A stretch of DNA of 18,926 bases from positions 37,660-56,585 of the forward strand of contig DESI01000057.1 in NCBI GenBank assembly GCA_002361235.1, in the 5' to 3' direction. Positions 1-8,819 of the stretch are shown here, piece after piece; the first letter of the stretch is position 1, and the number at the start of each line of letters is the position of its first letter. The DNA is from Porphyromonadaceae bacterium UBA3318 (GTDB lineage Bacteria > Bacteroidota > Bacteroidia > Bacteroidales > Muribaculaceae). The position numbers and the translations under genes are program-made. The notes below the pieces were generated by a model. The model made no database searches, was not told where the DNA came from, and saw only the letters and a list, made by a program, of their open reading frames with translations.

Positions 1-51
1 ATGGGAGGGTTGGGAAGAATGGGATGGCCGTAGGCAACGGAACGGGGAGTG
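1..51. other. Short non-coding edge downstream of rmlC
   Basis: These 51 bases follow the rmlC stop codon on the minus strand. No start codon of a following minus-strand gene and no hairpin terminator is visible, so the polysaccharide operon probably continues beyond the window edge. Nothing else is recognised here. Confidence 0.4.
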
Positions 52-600
52 TCAGAAGGGCGACTTGAAGTCGCGCAGCAGCGGATGACGCATATCCTTG
101 TCCGAAAGAATCGCCTCGGCCGGGTCTATCATCCAGTCGATGCCAAGCTCGGGGTCGGCGATGGATATGCCGCCGTCGGCCTCGGGACAATACAGGTTGT
201 CGCACTTGTACTGGAACACGGCGGTGTCGCTCAGCACGGCGAATCCATGTGCGAATCCGCGCGGAATGAAGAACTGCCGGTGGTTCTCCTCGGACAGAAG
301 CACGCTGACATGCTGTCCGTACGTGGGGGAACCGGTGCGGATGTCGACGGCCACGTCCAGCACTTGGCCGCGAGTGCATCGCACCAGCTTGGCCTGGGTG
401 TGGGGTGGTGCCTGGAAATGCAGTCCGCGCATCACGCCGCGCACCGAGCACGACTCGTTGTCCTGAACGAAATCAACCGGGCCTATGAGTTCATCAAGCA
501 CTTCCTTGTTGTATGATTCGAAGAAATAGCCTCGTTGGTCGTTGAATATGCGCGGTTCCAGAATGTAGACGCCTGAAATGGAGGTTTCAATCAGTTTCAT
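52..600 (-). CDS. rfbC: dTDP-4-dehydrorhamnose 3,5-epimerase (RmlC)
   Basis: This cytoplasmic cupin enzyme epimerises C3 and C5 of dTDP-4-keto-6-deoxyglucose, the third step of dTDP-L-rhamnose synthesis. The 182-aa product has the usual family length. Visible marks are the N-terminal DQRGYFFESY segment (21-30), RGLHFQ with the catalytic-type His61, Lys71 in the following strand, FIPRGFAHGF (111-120), Tyr131 and the C-terminal SDKDMRHP. These match the His/Lys/Tyr/Asp active-site layout known for RmlC. The ATG at 598-600 begins MKLIETSI, the normal family N-terminus. It lies 36 bp after the rmlA stop and is probably co-transcribed with rmlA and the wza/wzc-like genes, supplying rhamnose or a related deoxysugar for the surface polysaccharide. 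Family assignment is secure. Confidence 0.95.
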   Translation of the reverse strand: MKLIETSISGVYILEPRIFNDQRGYFFESYNKEVLDELIGPVDFVQDNESCSVRGVMRGLHFQAPPHTQAKLVRCTRGQVLDVAVDIRTGSPTYGQHVSVLLSEENHRQFFIPRGFAHGFAVLSDTAVFQYKCDNLYCPEADGGISIADPELGIDWMIDPAEAILSDKDMRHPLLRDFKSPF

Positions 601-636
601 GTTCGTCAGGATGTTGTCAGCAGTCGTTACGTAATA

Positions 637-1542
637 TTATTCGAAAGTATTATATATGTCGTTTTCGGTCTCGTTAACCAGGCTCATCAGGTATCGGCCA
701 TACTGATTCTTCATCAGCGGCTTGGCAAGCTCGGTCATTTTCTCTTTGGAGATCCATCCCTTGTGGAATGCGATTCCCTCCAGGCAGCCTATCTTGCGGC
801 CCTGACGTTTCTCAAGCACCTCCACATAGATGGATGCGTCGGCCAGCGAGTCGTGCGTGCCGGTGTCGAGCCATGCGAATCCGCGGGGCAGGATGCCTAC
901 GCGCAGATTGCCCTGGGCCAGGTAGTGCTGGTTGACTGACGTTATCTCCAGTTCGCCGCGTGCCGAAGGCTTGATATTTGCGGCCACGTCCACCACCGAA
1001 TTGGGGTAGAAATAGAGGCCTACAACGGCATAATTCGACTTTGGATGAGCGGGCTTTTCCTCGATGGAAAGGCAGTTGCCCTGCGCGTCGAATTCAGCCA
1101 CGCCGTAGCGTTCGGGATCCTCCACGTGGTAGCCGAACACGGATGCCTTGCCGTTGGTTTCCAGTTCGTCCACGGCCTGCTTCAGAATCTGTCCGAATCC
1201 GGCACCGTGGAATATGTTGTCGCCCAATACCAGACAGGCCGAGTCCGAGCCGATGAAATCACGCCCTATGATGAAAGCCTGGGCCAGACCGTCGGGGCTG
1301 GGCTGTTCGGCATATTCGAAGCGGACGCCATAGTCCGAGCCGTCGCCAAGCAACCGACGGAAACCGGGCAGGTCGTCGGGGGTGGATATTATCAATATCT
1401 CGCGGATACCGGCCATCATCAGCGTCGATATCGGGTAATAGATCATAGGCTTGTCATAGACAGGCAACATCTGTTTGCTCACACCCTTGGTGATGGGATA
1501 AAGTCGTGTGCCGGAGCCACCGGCCAATACAATGCCTTTCAT
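637..1542 (-). CDS. rfbA: Glucose-1-phosphate thymidylyltransferase (RmlA)
   Basis: This enzyme joins dTTP and glucose-1-phosphate to make dTDP-glucose, the first committed step towards dTDP-rhamnose. The 301-aa product shows the nucleotidyltransferase signature GGSGTRLYP (8-16), the SKQMLPVYDKPM segment (22-33), EQPSPDGLAQAF (79-90), LGDNIF with metal-binding-type Asp108 (106-111), EEKP (161-164), GELEIT (196-201) and WLDTGTHDSL with Asp226. The reading frame stays open 25 codons further upstream, but the conserved N-terminus MKGIVLAGG fixes the ATG at 1540-1542. The longer form would also overlap the upstream wzc-like gene. It starts 28 bp after the wzc-like stop and is followed by rmlC after 36 bp. 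RmlB and RmlD are not in the window and may lie beyond base 1. Confidence 0.95.
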   Translation of the reverse strand: MKGIVLAGGSGTRLYPITKGVSKQMLPVYDKPMIYYPISTLMMAGIREILIISTPDDLPGFRRLLGDGSDYGVRFEYAEQPSPDGLAQAFIIGRDFIGSDSACLVLGDNIFHGAGFGQILKQAVDELETNGKASVFGYHVEDPERYGVAEFDAQGNCLSIEEKPAHPKSNYAVVGLYFYPNSVVDVAANIKPSARGELEITSVNQHYLAQGNLRVGILPRGFAWLDTGTHDSLADASIYVEVLEKRQGRKIGCLEGIAFHKGWISKEKMTELAKPLMKNQYGRYLMSLVNETENDIYNTFE

Positions 1543-1570
1543 ATCCGATAATTTTTGGTTTGACGTGTTA

Positions 1571-3985
1571 TTAATTGTCGCTTCCGTACACATAGCCGTA
1601 GCCGTACGATGAACCATAGCCCTTGCGGTAGCTGCTTACTCCCTTGTCGTAGATGGTGCCGTTCAGGATCACCGACATGTTGGGGAATTTGGAGTCTGCG
1701 TAGTATTTTTCGAGCACTTCCGTCATCTCAAGCGGGAACAACCCGGCACGTACGATGAACAGAGTGCTGTCGGCCACGCTTCCGATGATGGAAGAGTCGG
1801 CCACGACTTCAACGGGCGGGCAGTCGATGAAGATGTAGTCGAAATGCCGGCGCAGCTCGTCGAGCAGTTCCGGCAGGCGGTTGCTGACTAAAAGTTCGGT
1901 GGGGTTGGGAGGCAGAGTGCCCACGGGAATGAGCCACATATCGGTGGTGTCCTTAACCGGCTGTATGACATCGTTGATGTTCCGGATGCGGTCGGCCAGA
2001 TAGTCTGCGATGCCGTATTTGTGGTCGTCGCCGTATTTGCTGAGCGATGCCTTGCGCAGGTCCATGTCGATGACCAGCACCTTCTTGCCCTTGATGGCAA
2101 AGCTCTTGGCCAGATTGAATGTGATGTAAGTCTTGCCCGATCCGGGGAAAGCCGACGTGACCATAACCACCTGGGGCTTGGTGTCACGTCCGCGCATGAA
2201 CTCCAGATTGGTGCGGATCACGCGGAAAGCCTCGTTGATGACGTTGCGCGAATTGGCCTTGACGGCCACCACGGCCATATCCTGGTGGCGTCCTGCCGAC
2301 GAGAATGATTTCTTGGCTTTCCCGTCGTACGGCAGTTCGCCGGCGAAGGGGATGGAGAGTCCGGCTATGTCCTTACGGTTGCGCACCACTGTTACGTTGG
2401 CCTCCTTCAGGTATATCAGACCGGCGGGGATGGCCAGACCGCATACGAATGCCAGCAGCAGGATGATGGCTTTGCGGGGTGCCACGGGGGCGTCGGGTCC
2501 GTCGGTGGAGCGGATCATGCGCGTGTTGGATGATGAGAGGGCCTGGTTCAGCTGGTTCTCTTCACGCTTCTGCAGCAGGAACAGATAGAGTTCCTCTTTC
2601 ACTTTCTGCTGACGCTCCACACTGAGCAGGTAACGGGCCTGGTTGGGATTGGAGGCGATCTGCGACTTTGCCTTGCCCATCAGGTCATGCTGTGTCTTGA
2701 TCTGCTCCTGCACGGCTGCGATCTCATTGTCCATGGTGGCGAGCAGCGCATGGCGCGAAGCGTCGAGCTCCGCGTCCATGTTGGCCAGCAGGGGATTGCT
2801 GTCCGAACTCTGGCTTGCCAGCGAGTTGCGCTCGCTGACACGGGTGTTGTATTGCACCAGTTGCTCGCTCAGTGCCGGGGCGTTGACTATGCCCAGGCTT
2901 GAGGGCAGCGGCTTATAGCCGTTTTTTGTGTCGCGCAGCGAGTTGCGCACGTAACGCAGCATGTATTCCTGGTTTTCCAGCTGTCTCAGGTCTTCCTCTC
3001 CTTTGGAGGCCTGGGTCATGTACAGCTGTGCGGCTGCGGTGACGTCGGGCAGCATGTTGTTGCTCTTGAACTGCGAGATGTCGTGGTCCACGTCGCCCAG
3101 TTCCTGCTGCAGCACCTGGATGCGTTCGTCGATAAATTCGCTTGATGAGTTTGCCATCTCGCGTTTGTCCAGCATCCAGGAGTCGTTGTAAGCGGCAATC
3201 AGGGTGTTCAGGATGTCGGTGGCTTTCTCGATCGACGGAGCAGTCAATGTCAGTTCCACCACATTGTCCATTTTCTTATCGACGCTGGTTTTCAATGCTT
3301 TTGCATAACCGGTGGCGGCGGCACGTACCGAAGTGCGGCTCACGTTGACGGTCATTTCAGAGCCTTTGGCCATCTTTTCGAATCCCTTGGCGGGGCTCAC
3401 TATGATTCGGCCCAGGGGGGTGTTGACCGGCACGCCCAGACGTCCGTGTATGGGGGCGCGGTCAAATTTCTTCTTTAACAGTTTCAGGTGGGTGATGGTG
3501 AAGTCGCCGTCCGACTTCAGGTGGAGCCTGAACGATGCGTTATCCTGCTCGGGGAGGTCGGGCATAACTGCGGTGACCGGCAGGGTGGATCCGTACAGGT
3601 CGACGGTGCGGATGCCTTTGCGTGTGGAGTACGATGTGTTCAGATTGAGTCTGCGCACCACTTCGCGCATCAGGTCGGGACTGCCTATTATCGCTATTTC
3701 GTTCTCTACGGGCGTGTTGCCGTTGTTGATGCCCAAGTCCTGGAGCATGGCGGTATTGGCCGACATGGAATTGCCGTCGTCGTTGGTGCGTATCATCACC
3801 AGCGCGTCGCGCTTGTAGGACGGTGCGGCGTGCATTATGTACAGTAATGCAAGTCCGAGGCAGATGATGACGGATACCACGAACCATTGCCAGTTGGACA
3901 GGCACAGATACAGAAATTGCTTCAGATTGACGACTTTGTCTTTATTTTGATAATCGGATCGGTCTTCGGTATATGTATTTTCCAT
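1571..3985 (-). CDS. Wzc-like polysaccharide co-polymerase / tyrosine autokinase
   Basis: This 804-aa inner-membrane protein probably controls chain length and export of the surface polysaccharide through cycles of tyrosine autophosphorylation. It has an N-terminal Wzz-type segment with a membrane helix (33-53), a long periplasmic domain with helical stretches (about 280-480), a second membrane helix (505-526) after a Pro-rich motif, and a cytoplasmic BY-kinase domain. In the kinase, ExxRxxR (585-591) is the oligomerisation-type motif, FPGSGKT (613-619) is Walker A, VLVIDMDLRK (636-645) is Walker A', and YIFIDCP (717-723) is Walker B. The C-terminus carries a cluster of six tyrosines (786, 790, 794, 796, 798, 800), the usual autophosphorylation tail. 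The fused sensor-kinase form is typical of Gram-negative bacteria. It lies 16 bp after the wza-like gene, its expected outer-membrane partner. Confidence 0.94.
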   Translation of the reverse strand: MENTYTEDRSDYQNKDKVVNLKQFLYLCLSNWQWFVVSVIICLGLALLYIMHAAPSYKRDALVMIRTNDDGNSMSANTAMLQDLGINNGNTPVENEIAIIGSPDLMREVVRRLNLNTSYSTRKGIRTVDLYGSTLPVTAVMPDLPEQDNASFRLHLKSDGDFTITHLKLLKKKFDRAPIHGRLGVPVNTPLGRIIVSPAKGFEKMAKGSEMTVNVSRTSVRAAATGYAKALKTSVDKKMDNVVELTLTAPSIEKATDILNTLIAAYNDSWMLDKREMANSSSEFIDERIQVLQQELGDVDHDISQFKSNNMLPDVTAAAQLYMTQASKGEEDLRQLENQEYMLRYVRNSLRDTKNGYKPLPSSLGIVNAPALSEQLVQYNTRVSERNSLASQSSDSNPLLANMDAELDASRHALLATMDNEIAAVQEQIKTQHDLMGKAKSQIASNPNQARYLLSVERQQKVKEELYLFLLQKREENQLNQALSSSNTRMIRSTDGPDAPVAPRKAIILLLAFVCGLAIPAGLIYLKEANVTVVRNRKDIAGLSIPFAGELPYDGKAKKSFSSAGRHQDMAVVAVKANSRNVINEAFRVIRTNLEFMRGRDTKPQVVMVTSAFPGSGKTYITFNLAKSFAIKGKKVLVIDMDLRKASLSKYGDDHKYGIADYLADRIRNINDVIQPVKDTTDMWLIPVGTLPPNPTELLVSNRLPELLDELRRHFDYIFIDCPPVEVVADSSIIGSVADSTLFIVRAGLFPLEMTEVLEKYYADSKFPNMSVILNGTIYDKGVSSYRKGYGSSYGYGYVYGSDN

Positions 3986-4001
3986 CGTTTGTCCGGAATC
4001 A

Positions 4002-4826
4002 TTATTTAGTAAGAGTGATGATCATCGTGGCCACTGAAATGGCGCTGCCGAGCATTGAGATCCAGATGCCGGGCTGCTGCCAGATGTTGCCCGAAGGCTT
4101 GGACGTGTTCTTTTTGGTATTGTTGGGCTCGACGTATATCACATCGTTCTGCTTGAGGTAATACGCGGGGCTGGACGCGAGGTTCTTGCCGTCGGACAGG
4201 TTGACGGTATATACCTGTTGCGTTCCGTTTTCGTGACGTATCACCTTGACATTGTCGCGCAGACCATATATGGTGAGGTCGCCGGCCTCGCTGATGGCGT
4301 CGAGTATGGAGAGGTCCTGGCGCTTTATGGCCACGCGCCCCGGACGGTTGACTTCGCCCATTACGGAGACCGCCAGATTGACGAATTCCACAGTCACTAT
4401 CGGACTTTTGGCCAGGTCGCGGCTTTCAAGCTCGCTGCTCAGATATTCCGACAGCTGTTCGGCGGTCATGCCCTGCACGTGAATCTTGCCCAGCACGGGG
4501 AAGATGATGTTGCCTTTTGAATTGACCGTATACGGCGTTACCTCGCTCTGCGAATAGGGAGCGGTGGCTGACGCCGTCTGCGTCAGTGTCCCGATCCGGG
4601 TAGTGGGCGAGGGGAGGTTGAACAGTGCGTTGAGCCGGGGGTCGGTGGTGTGTACGGTGATGATGAGTTTGTCGTCAGGCTCCAGGGTTATGGCCTTGGG
4701 CTGCGACAACGTAAGCCGGTCGCCGTTCTGCAGACTCTGGAAATATGTGATGTCCTTGGGCGCGGAGCAGGATGCTGCAAGTGCCGCAAGCCCCAGGGCA
4801 TATAGCATTGTGCGTATGATTCTCAT
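4002..4826 (-). CDS. Wza-like polysaccharide export lipoprotein
   Basis: This is a predicted outer-membrane export channel component for capsule or exopolysaccharide. The 274-aa product has a lipoprotein signal peptide with lipobox LAASC (acylated Cys20), a poly-export domain (about 45-148, including YTVNSKGNIIFPVLG), and an SLBB-like beta-grasp domain (about 150-232, including VMGEVNRPGRV). A hydrophobic C-terminal segment (253-272) is common in Bacteroidota homologues, which are shorter than E. coli Wza. The ATG at 4824-4826 gives the signal peptide MRIIRTMLYALGLAALAA, with basic residues before the hydrophobic core. It is the first gene of the polysaccharide operon, preceded by a leader of about 165 nt and a consensus-type promoter. 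No upxY/upxZ-like antitermination genes precede it here, unlike many Bacteroides capsule loci. Confidence 0.92.
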   Translation of the reverse strand: MRIIRTMLYALGLAALAASCSAPKDITYFQSLQNGDRLTLSQPKAITLEPDDKLIITVHTTDPRLNALFNLPSPTTRIGTLTQTASATAPYSQSEVTPYTVNSKGNIIFPVLGKIHVQGMTAEQLSEYLSSELESRDLAKSPIVTVEFVNLAVSVMGEVNRPGRVAIKRQDLSILDAISEAGDLTIYGLRDNVKVIRHENGTQQVYTVNLSDGKNLASSPAYYLKQNDVIYVEPNNTKKNTSKPSGNIWQQPGIWISMLGSAISVATMIITLTK

Positions 4827-4995
4827 TAATAATTCAACTTACATTATGTGCCACTTAATGCAAACGACACTACTTTATACAAACGCAAAAACGTTGAAAT
4901 GTTCGGTCGGTATCGTTTCTTTTGATATTAGATTGGATTCCGGCCGACACAGAAATTCATGTCCGACACGCTGAAAAGTCAGACATAAAGCGTTG

Positions 4996-5027
4996 CAAAG
5001 TTATAATTTTTTTTGGTATAAAGCAAA
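4996..5027 (-). promoter_or_regulatory. Bacteroidota-type promoter of the polysaccharide operon
   Basis: Read on the minus strand, TTTG (5027-5024) is followed after exactly 20 bp by TAACTTTG (5003-4996). This matches the known Bacteroidota -33 TTTG / -7 TAnnTTTG pattern with its usual spacing. Transcription would start at about 4990, leaving an untranslated leader of roughly 165 nt before the wza-like ATG. Confidence 0.75.
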
Positions 5028-5167
5028 TTAGGCGCGGGGGTGTATGGGCGGAAACCCGGATAAGTGGATAGAATAGAATATTATTGGGGTTAATAACGGA
5101 TTTACGGCGGCTCGGGCGTGCCTGACGCATGGGCGATGCAAACGTTATGTGAAGAAATTATAAGGTG

Positions 5168-5198
5168 TTGTTATAGTCGGAGATTTTTAGTAATTTTG
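5168..5198 (+). promoter_or_regulatory. Bacteroidota-type promoter of fumarase
   Basis: TTG (5168-5170), a 20-bp spacer and TAATTTTG (5191-5198) match the Bacteroidota promoter consensus. The predicted start at about 5203-5205 gives a short, A-rich 5' UTR of about 25 nt before the fumarase ATG at 5229. This placement also argues against any start codon upstream of 5229. Confidence 0.75.
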
Positions 5199-5228
5199 CG
5201 AGAAGAAACCACAAAAACACGATATATT

Positions 5229-6866
5229 ATGGCTACGAAACCATTTCATTATCAAGAGATGTTCCCGTTGGGACCCGACACCACCGAATACCGTCTGGTG
5301 ACACCGGATTATGTAAAAGTAGAGAACTGGGGAGGCCACGAGTTTCTGGTAGTAGATCCGGAGGCTCTGACCGTACTTGCCAACGAGGCGAGCCGCGACT
5401 GCTCGTTCCTGCTTCGCAGGGAGCACAACGAGATGGTAGCCAAGATACTGCGCGACCCCGAGGCGTCGGACAATGACAAGTTCGTGGCGCTGACCATGCT
5501 GCGCAACGCCGAGGTGGCCAGCAAGGGCGTCCTGCCCTTCTGCCAGGACACGGGCACGAGCATCTGCGCCGGATACAAGGGCCAGCAGGTGTGGACCGGT
5601 TGCGACGACGAGGAGAAGATCAGCTACGGCGTCTACAAGACTTACACCGAGAACAACCTGCGCTATTCGCAGAACGCTCCCCTCAACATGTACGACGAGG
5701 TGAACACCGGATGCAACCTGCCCGCCCAGATCGAAATCCACGCAGCCGAGGGAATGGAGTATAACTTCCTGTTCGTGGCCAAGGGTGGCGGCTCGGCCAA
5801 CAAGACATATCTGTATCAGGAGACCAAGGCCATCCTCAACAAGAAGACACTGGTTCCCTTCCTGATCGAGAAGATGAAGACCTTAGGCACGGCGGCATGT
5901 CCTCCGTATCACATCGCGTTCGTGATAGGCGGCACGTCGGCCGAGGCCAATCTGGCCGCAGTGAAGAAGGCCAGCGTGAAATATTACGACAACCTCCCCA
6001 CCAAGGGCAATGAATACGGTCACGCTTTCCGTGACGTGGAGCTGGAGAAGGAACTGCTCGAGGCTGCCCACTGTCTGGGCCTGGGCGCACAGTTCGGCGG
6101 TAAATACTTCGCACACGACATCCGTGTGATCCGTATGCCGCGCCACGGCGCAAGCTGCCCCGTCGGTATGGGCGTCAGCTGCTCGGCCGACCGCAACATC
6201 AAGGCCAAGATAAACAAGGACGGCCTCTGGGTCGAGAAACTCGACACATTCCCCGCAGAGCTTATCCCCGAGGAGATGCGCAACGCCGGCGAAGGCGAGG
6301 TGGTGAAGATCGACCTTGACCAGCCGATGGAGAAGATTCTGGAGACACTCGACAAATATCCCGTGTCGACTCGTCTGAGCCTGAAGGGCACCATCATCGT
6401 GGGCCGCGACATCGCGCACGCCAAGATCAAGGAACGTCTTGACGCCGGCGAGCCGATGCCCCAGTACCTCAAGGACCATCCCATCTACTATGCCGGCCCG
6501 GCCAAGAAGCCCGAAGGAATGCCCAGCGGATCGTTCGGTCCCACCACGGCAGGCCGCATGGACCCGTACGTAGACCAGTTCCAGGCCGCAGGAGGCTCGA
6601 TGGTGATGATAGCCAAGGGCAACCGCAGCCAGCAGGTTACGGACGCCTGCAAGAAGCACGGCGGCTTCTACCTCGGTTCAATCGGCGGTCCCGCAGCCAT
6701 CCTGGCCAAGAACTCCATCAAGAACGTGGAACTCTTAGAGTATCCCGAGCTGGGCATGGAGGCCATCTGGAAGATAGAGGTCGAGGACTTCCCCGCATTC
6801 ATCCTGGTGGACAACAAGGGCAACGACTTCTTCAAGCAGATCAAGCCCCGCTGCCCGCTGGCATAA
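5229..6866 (+). CDS. Class I fumarate hydratase (4Fe-4S)
   Basis: This enzyme reversibly hydrates fumarate to malate; in anaerobic Bacteroidales it usually serves the reductive branch leading to succinate and propionate. The 545-aa single-chain product fuses the alpha and beta parts and has the normal class I length. Cluster-ligand-type cysteines are Cys105 (LPFCQDTGT), Cys224 (GTAACPPYH) and Cys318 (GVSCSADR), with family motifs GCNLPAQIEIHA (161-172), KGGGSANKT (185-193) and VGRDIAHAKI (391-400). The C-terminal beta part contains SGSFGPTTAGRMDPYVD (433-449). The frame is open back to 5118, but the promoter at 5168-5198 and the family N-terminus MATKPFHYQE support the ATG at 5229. It has its own promoter and a hairpin after it. 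Its codons are strongly G+C rich, as in highly expressed core genes. Whether to call it fumA or fumB cannot be decided. Confidence 0.95.
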   Translation: MATKPFHYQEMFPLGPDTTEYRLVTPDYVKVENWGGHEFLVVDPEALTVLANEASRDCSFLLRREHNEMVAKILRDPEASDNDKFVALTMLRNAEVASKGVLPFCQDTGTSICAGYKGQQVWTGCDDEEKISYGVYKTYTENNLRYSQNAPLNMYDEVNTGCNLPAQIEIHAAEGMEYNFLFVAKGGGSANKTYLYQETKAILNKKTLVPFLIEKMKTLGTAACPPYHIAFVIGGTSAEANLAAVKKASVKYYDNLPTKGNEYGHAFRDVELEKELLEAAHCLGLGAQFGGKYFAHDIRVIRMPRHGASCPVGMGVSCSADRNIKAKINKDGLWVEKLDTFPAELIPEEMRNAGEGEVVKIDLDQPMEKILETLDKYPVSTRLSLKGTIIVGRDIAHAKIKERLDAGEPMPQYLKDHPIYYAGPAKKPEGMPSGSFGPTTAGRMDPYVDQFQAAGGSMVMIAKGNRSQQVTDACKKHGGFYLGSIGGPAAILAKNSIKNVELLEYPELGMEAIWKIEVEDFPAFILVDNKGNDFFKQIKPRCPLA

Positions 6867-6882
6867 CATTTGTAAGGAATAA

Positions 6883-6923
6883 AATATGTTTGGGTCCGGC
6901 AATTTGCCGAATCCAAACATATT
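6883..6923 (+). terminator. Hairpin between fumarase and lepA
   Basis: An 11-bp perfect stem, AATATGTTTGG (6883-6893) with CCAAACATATT (6913-6923), extends inwards through a wobble pair and one mismatch to CGGC/GCCG around a 5-nt loop. No long U-tract follows, so it may be a terminator, a partial terminator or an mRNA-stabilising 3' end. It begins 16 bp after the fumarase stop and ends 27 bp before lepA. Confidence 0.65.
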
Positions 6924-6950
6924 CTTGTAAAATACTAAGACTGAAGTTAA

Positions 6951-8738
<1,788 letters not shown>

Positions 8739-8756
8739 TCCCCGTTCAAGGTGTAG

Positions 8757-8802
8757 ATACGACAAGAGCCTTTCCGCAATCAGGGAAAGGCTCTTGTCGT
8801 AT
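8757..8802. terminator. Bidirectional terminator between lepA and the pilus operon
   Basis: A perfect 19-bp inverted repeat (arms 8757-8775 and 8784-8802, core AAGAGCCTTTCC / GGAAAGGCTCTT) encloses an 8-nt loop. It sits 18 bp after the lepA stop and 17 bp after the convergent last pilus gene, so it can end both transcripts. The AAGAGCC...GGCTCTT core is common in Bacteroidales terminators. Confidence 0.88.
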
Positions 8803-8819
8803 TGCAATGGGTATGAGGA

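Larger units (their letters stand above)
4827..5228. other. Divergent intergenic region, wza-like gene / fumarase
   Basis: This 402-bp region separates two divergent transcripts. It holds the minus-strand promoter (4996-5027), the plus-strand fumarase promoter (5168-5198) and the long leader of the polysaccharide operon (about 4827-4990). Two copies of CCGACAC (4944-4950 and 4963-4969) lie in the leader near the predicted transcription start. No tRNA and no convincing small gene was found. Confidence 0.7.

Noticed and set aside
1543..1617. 25-codon N-terminal extension of RmlA
   Set aside because: The extension overlaps the end of the wzc-like gene and precedes the conserved MKGIVLAGG start, so it was trimmed.
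5001..5163. 9-bp inverted repeat TTATAATTT / AAATTATAA possibly marking an invertible capsule promoter
   Set aside because: The arms are short and A+T only, and one overlaps the -7 element itself. Invertible capsule promoters of Bacteroides use much longer repeats.
5118..5228. 37-codon N-terminal extension of fumarase
   Set aside because: It would include the promoter at 5168-5198 and is not like the family N-terminus.
5883..6659. 258-codon open frame opposite fumarase
   Set aside because: Antisense shadow of a conserved enzyme gene, with no domain and no promoter.
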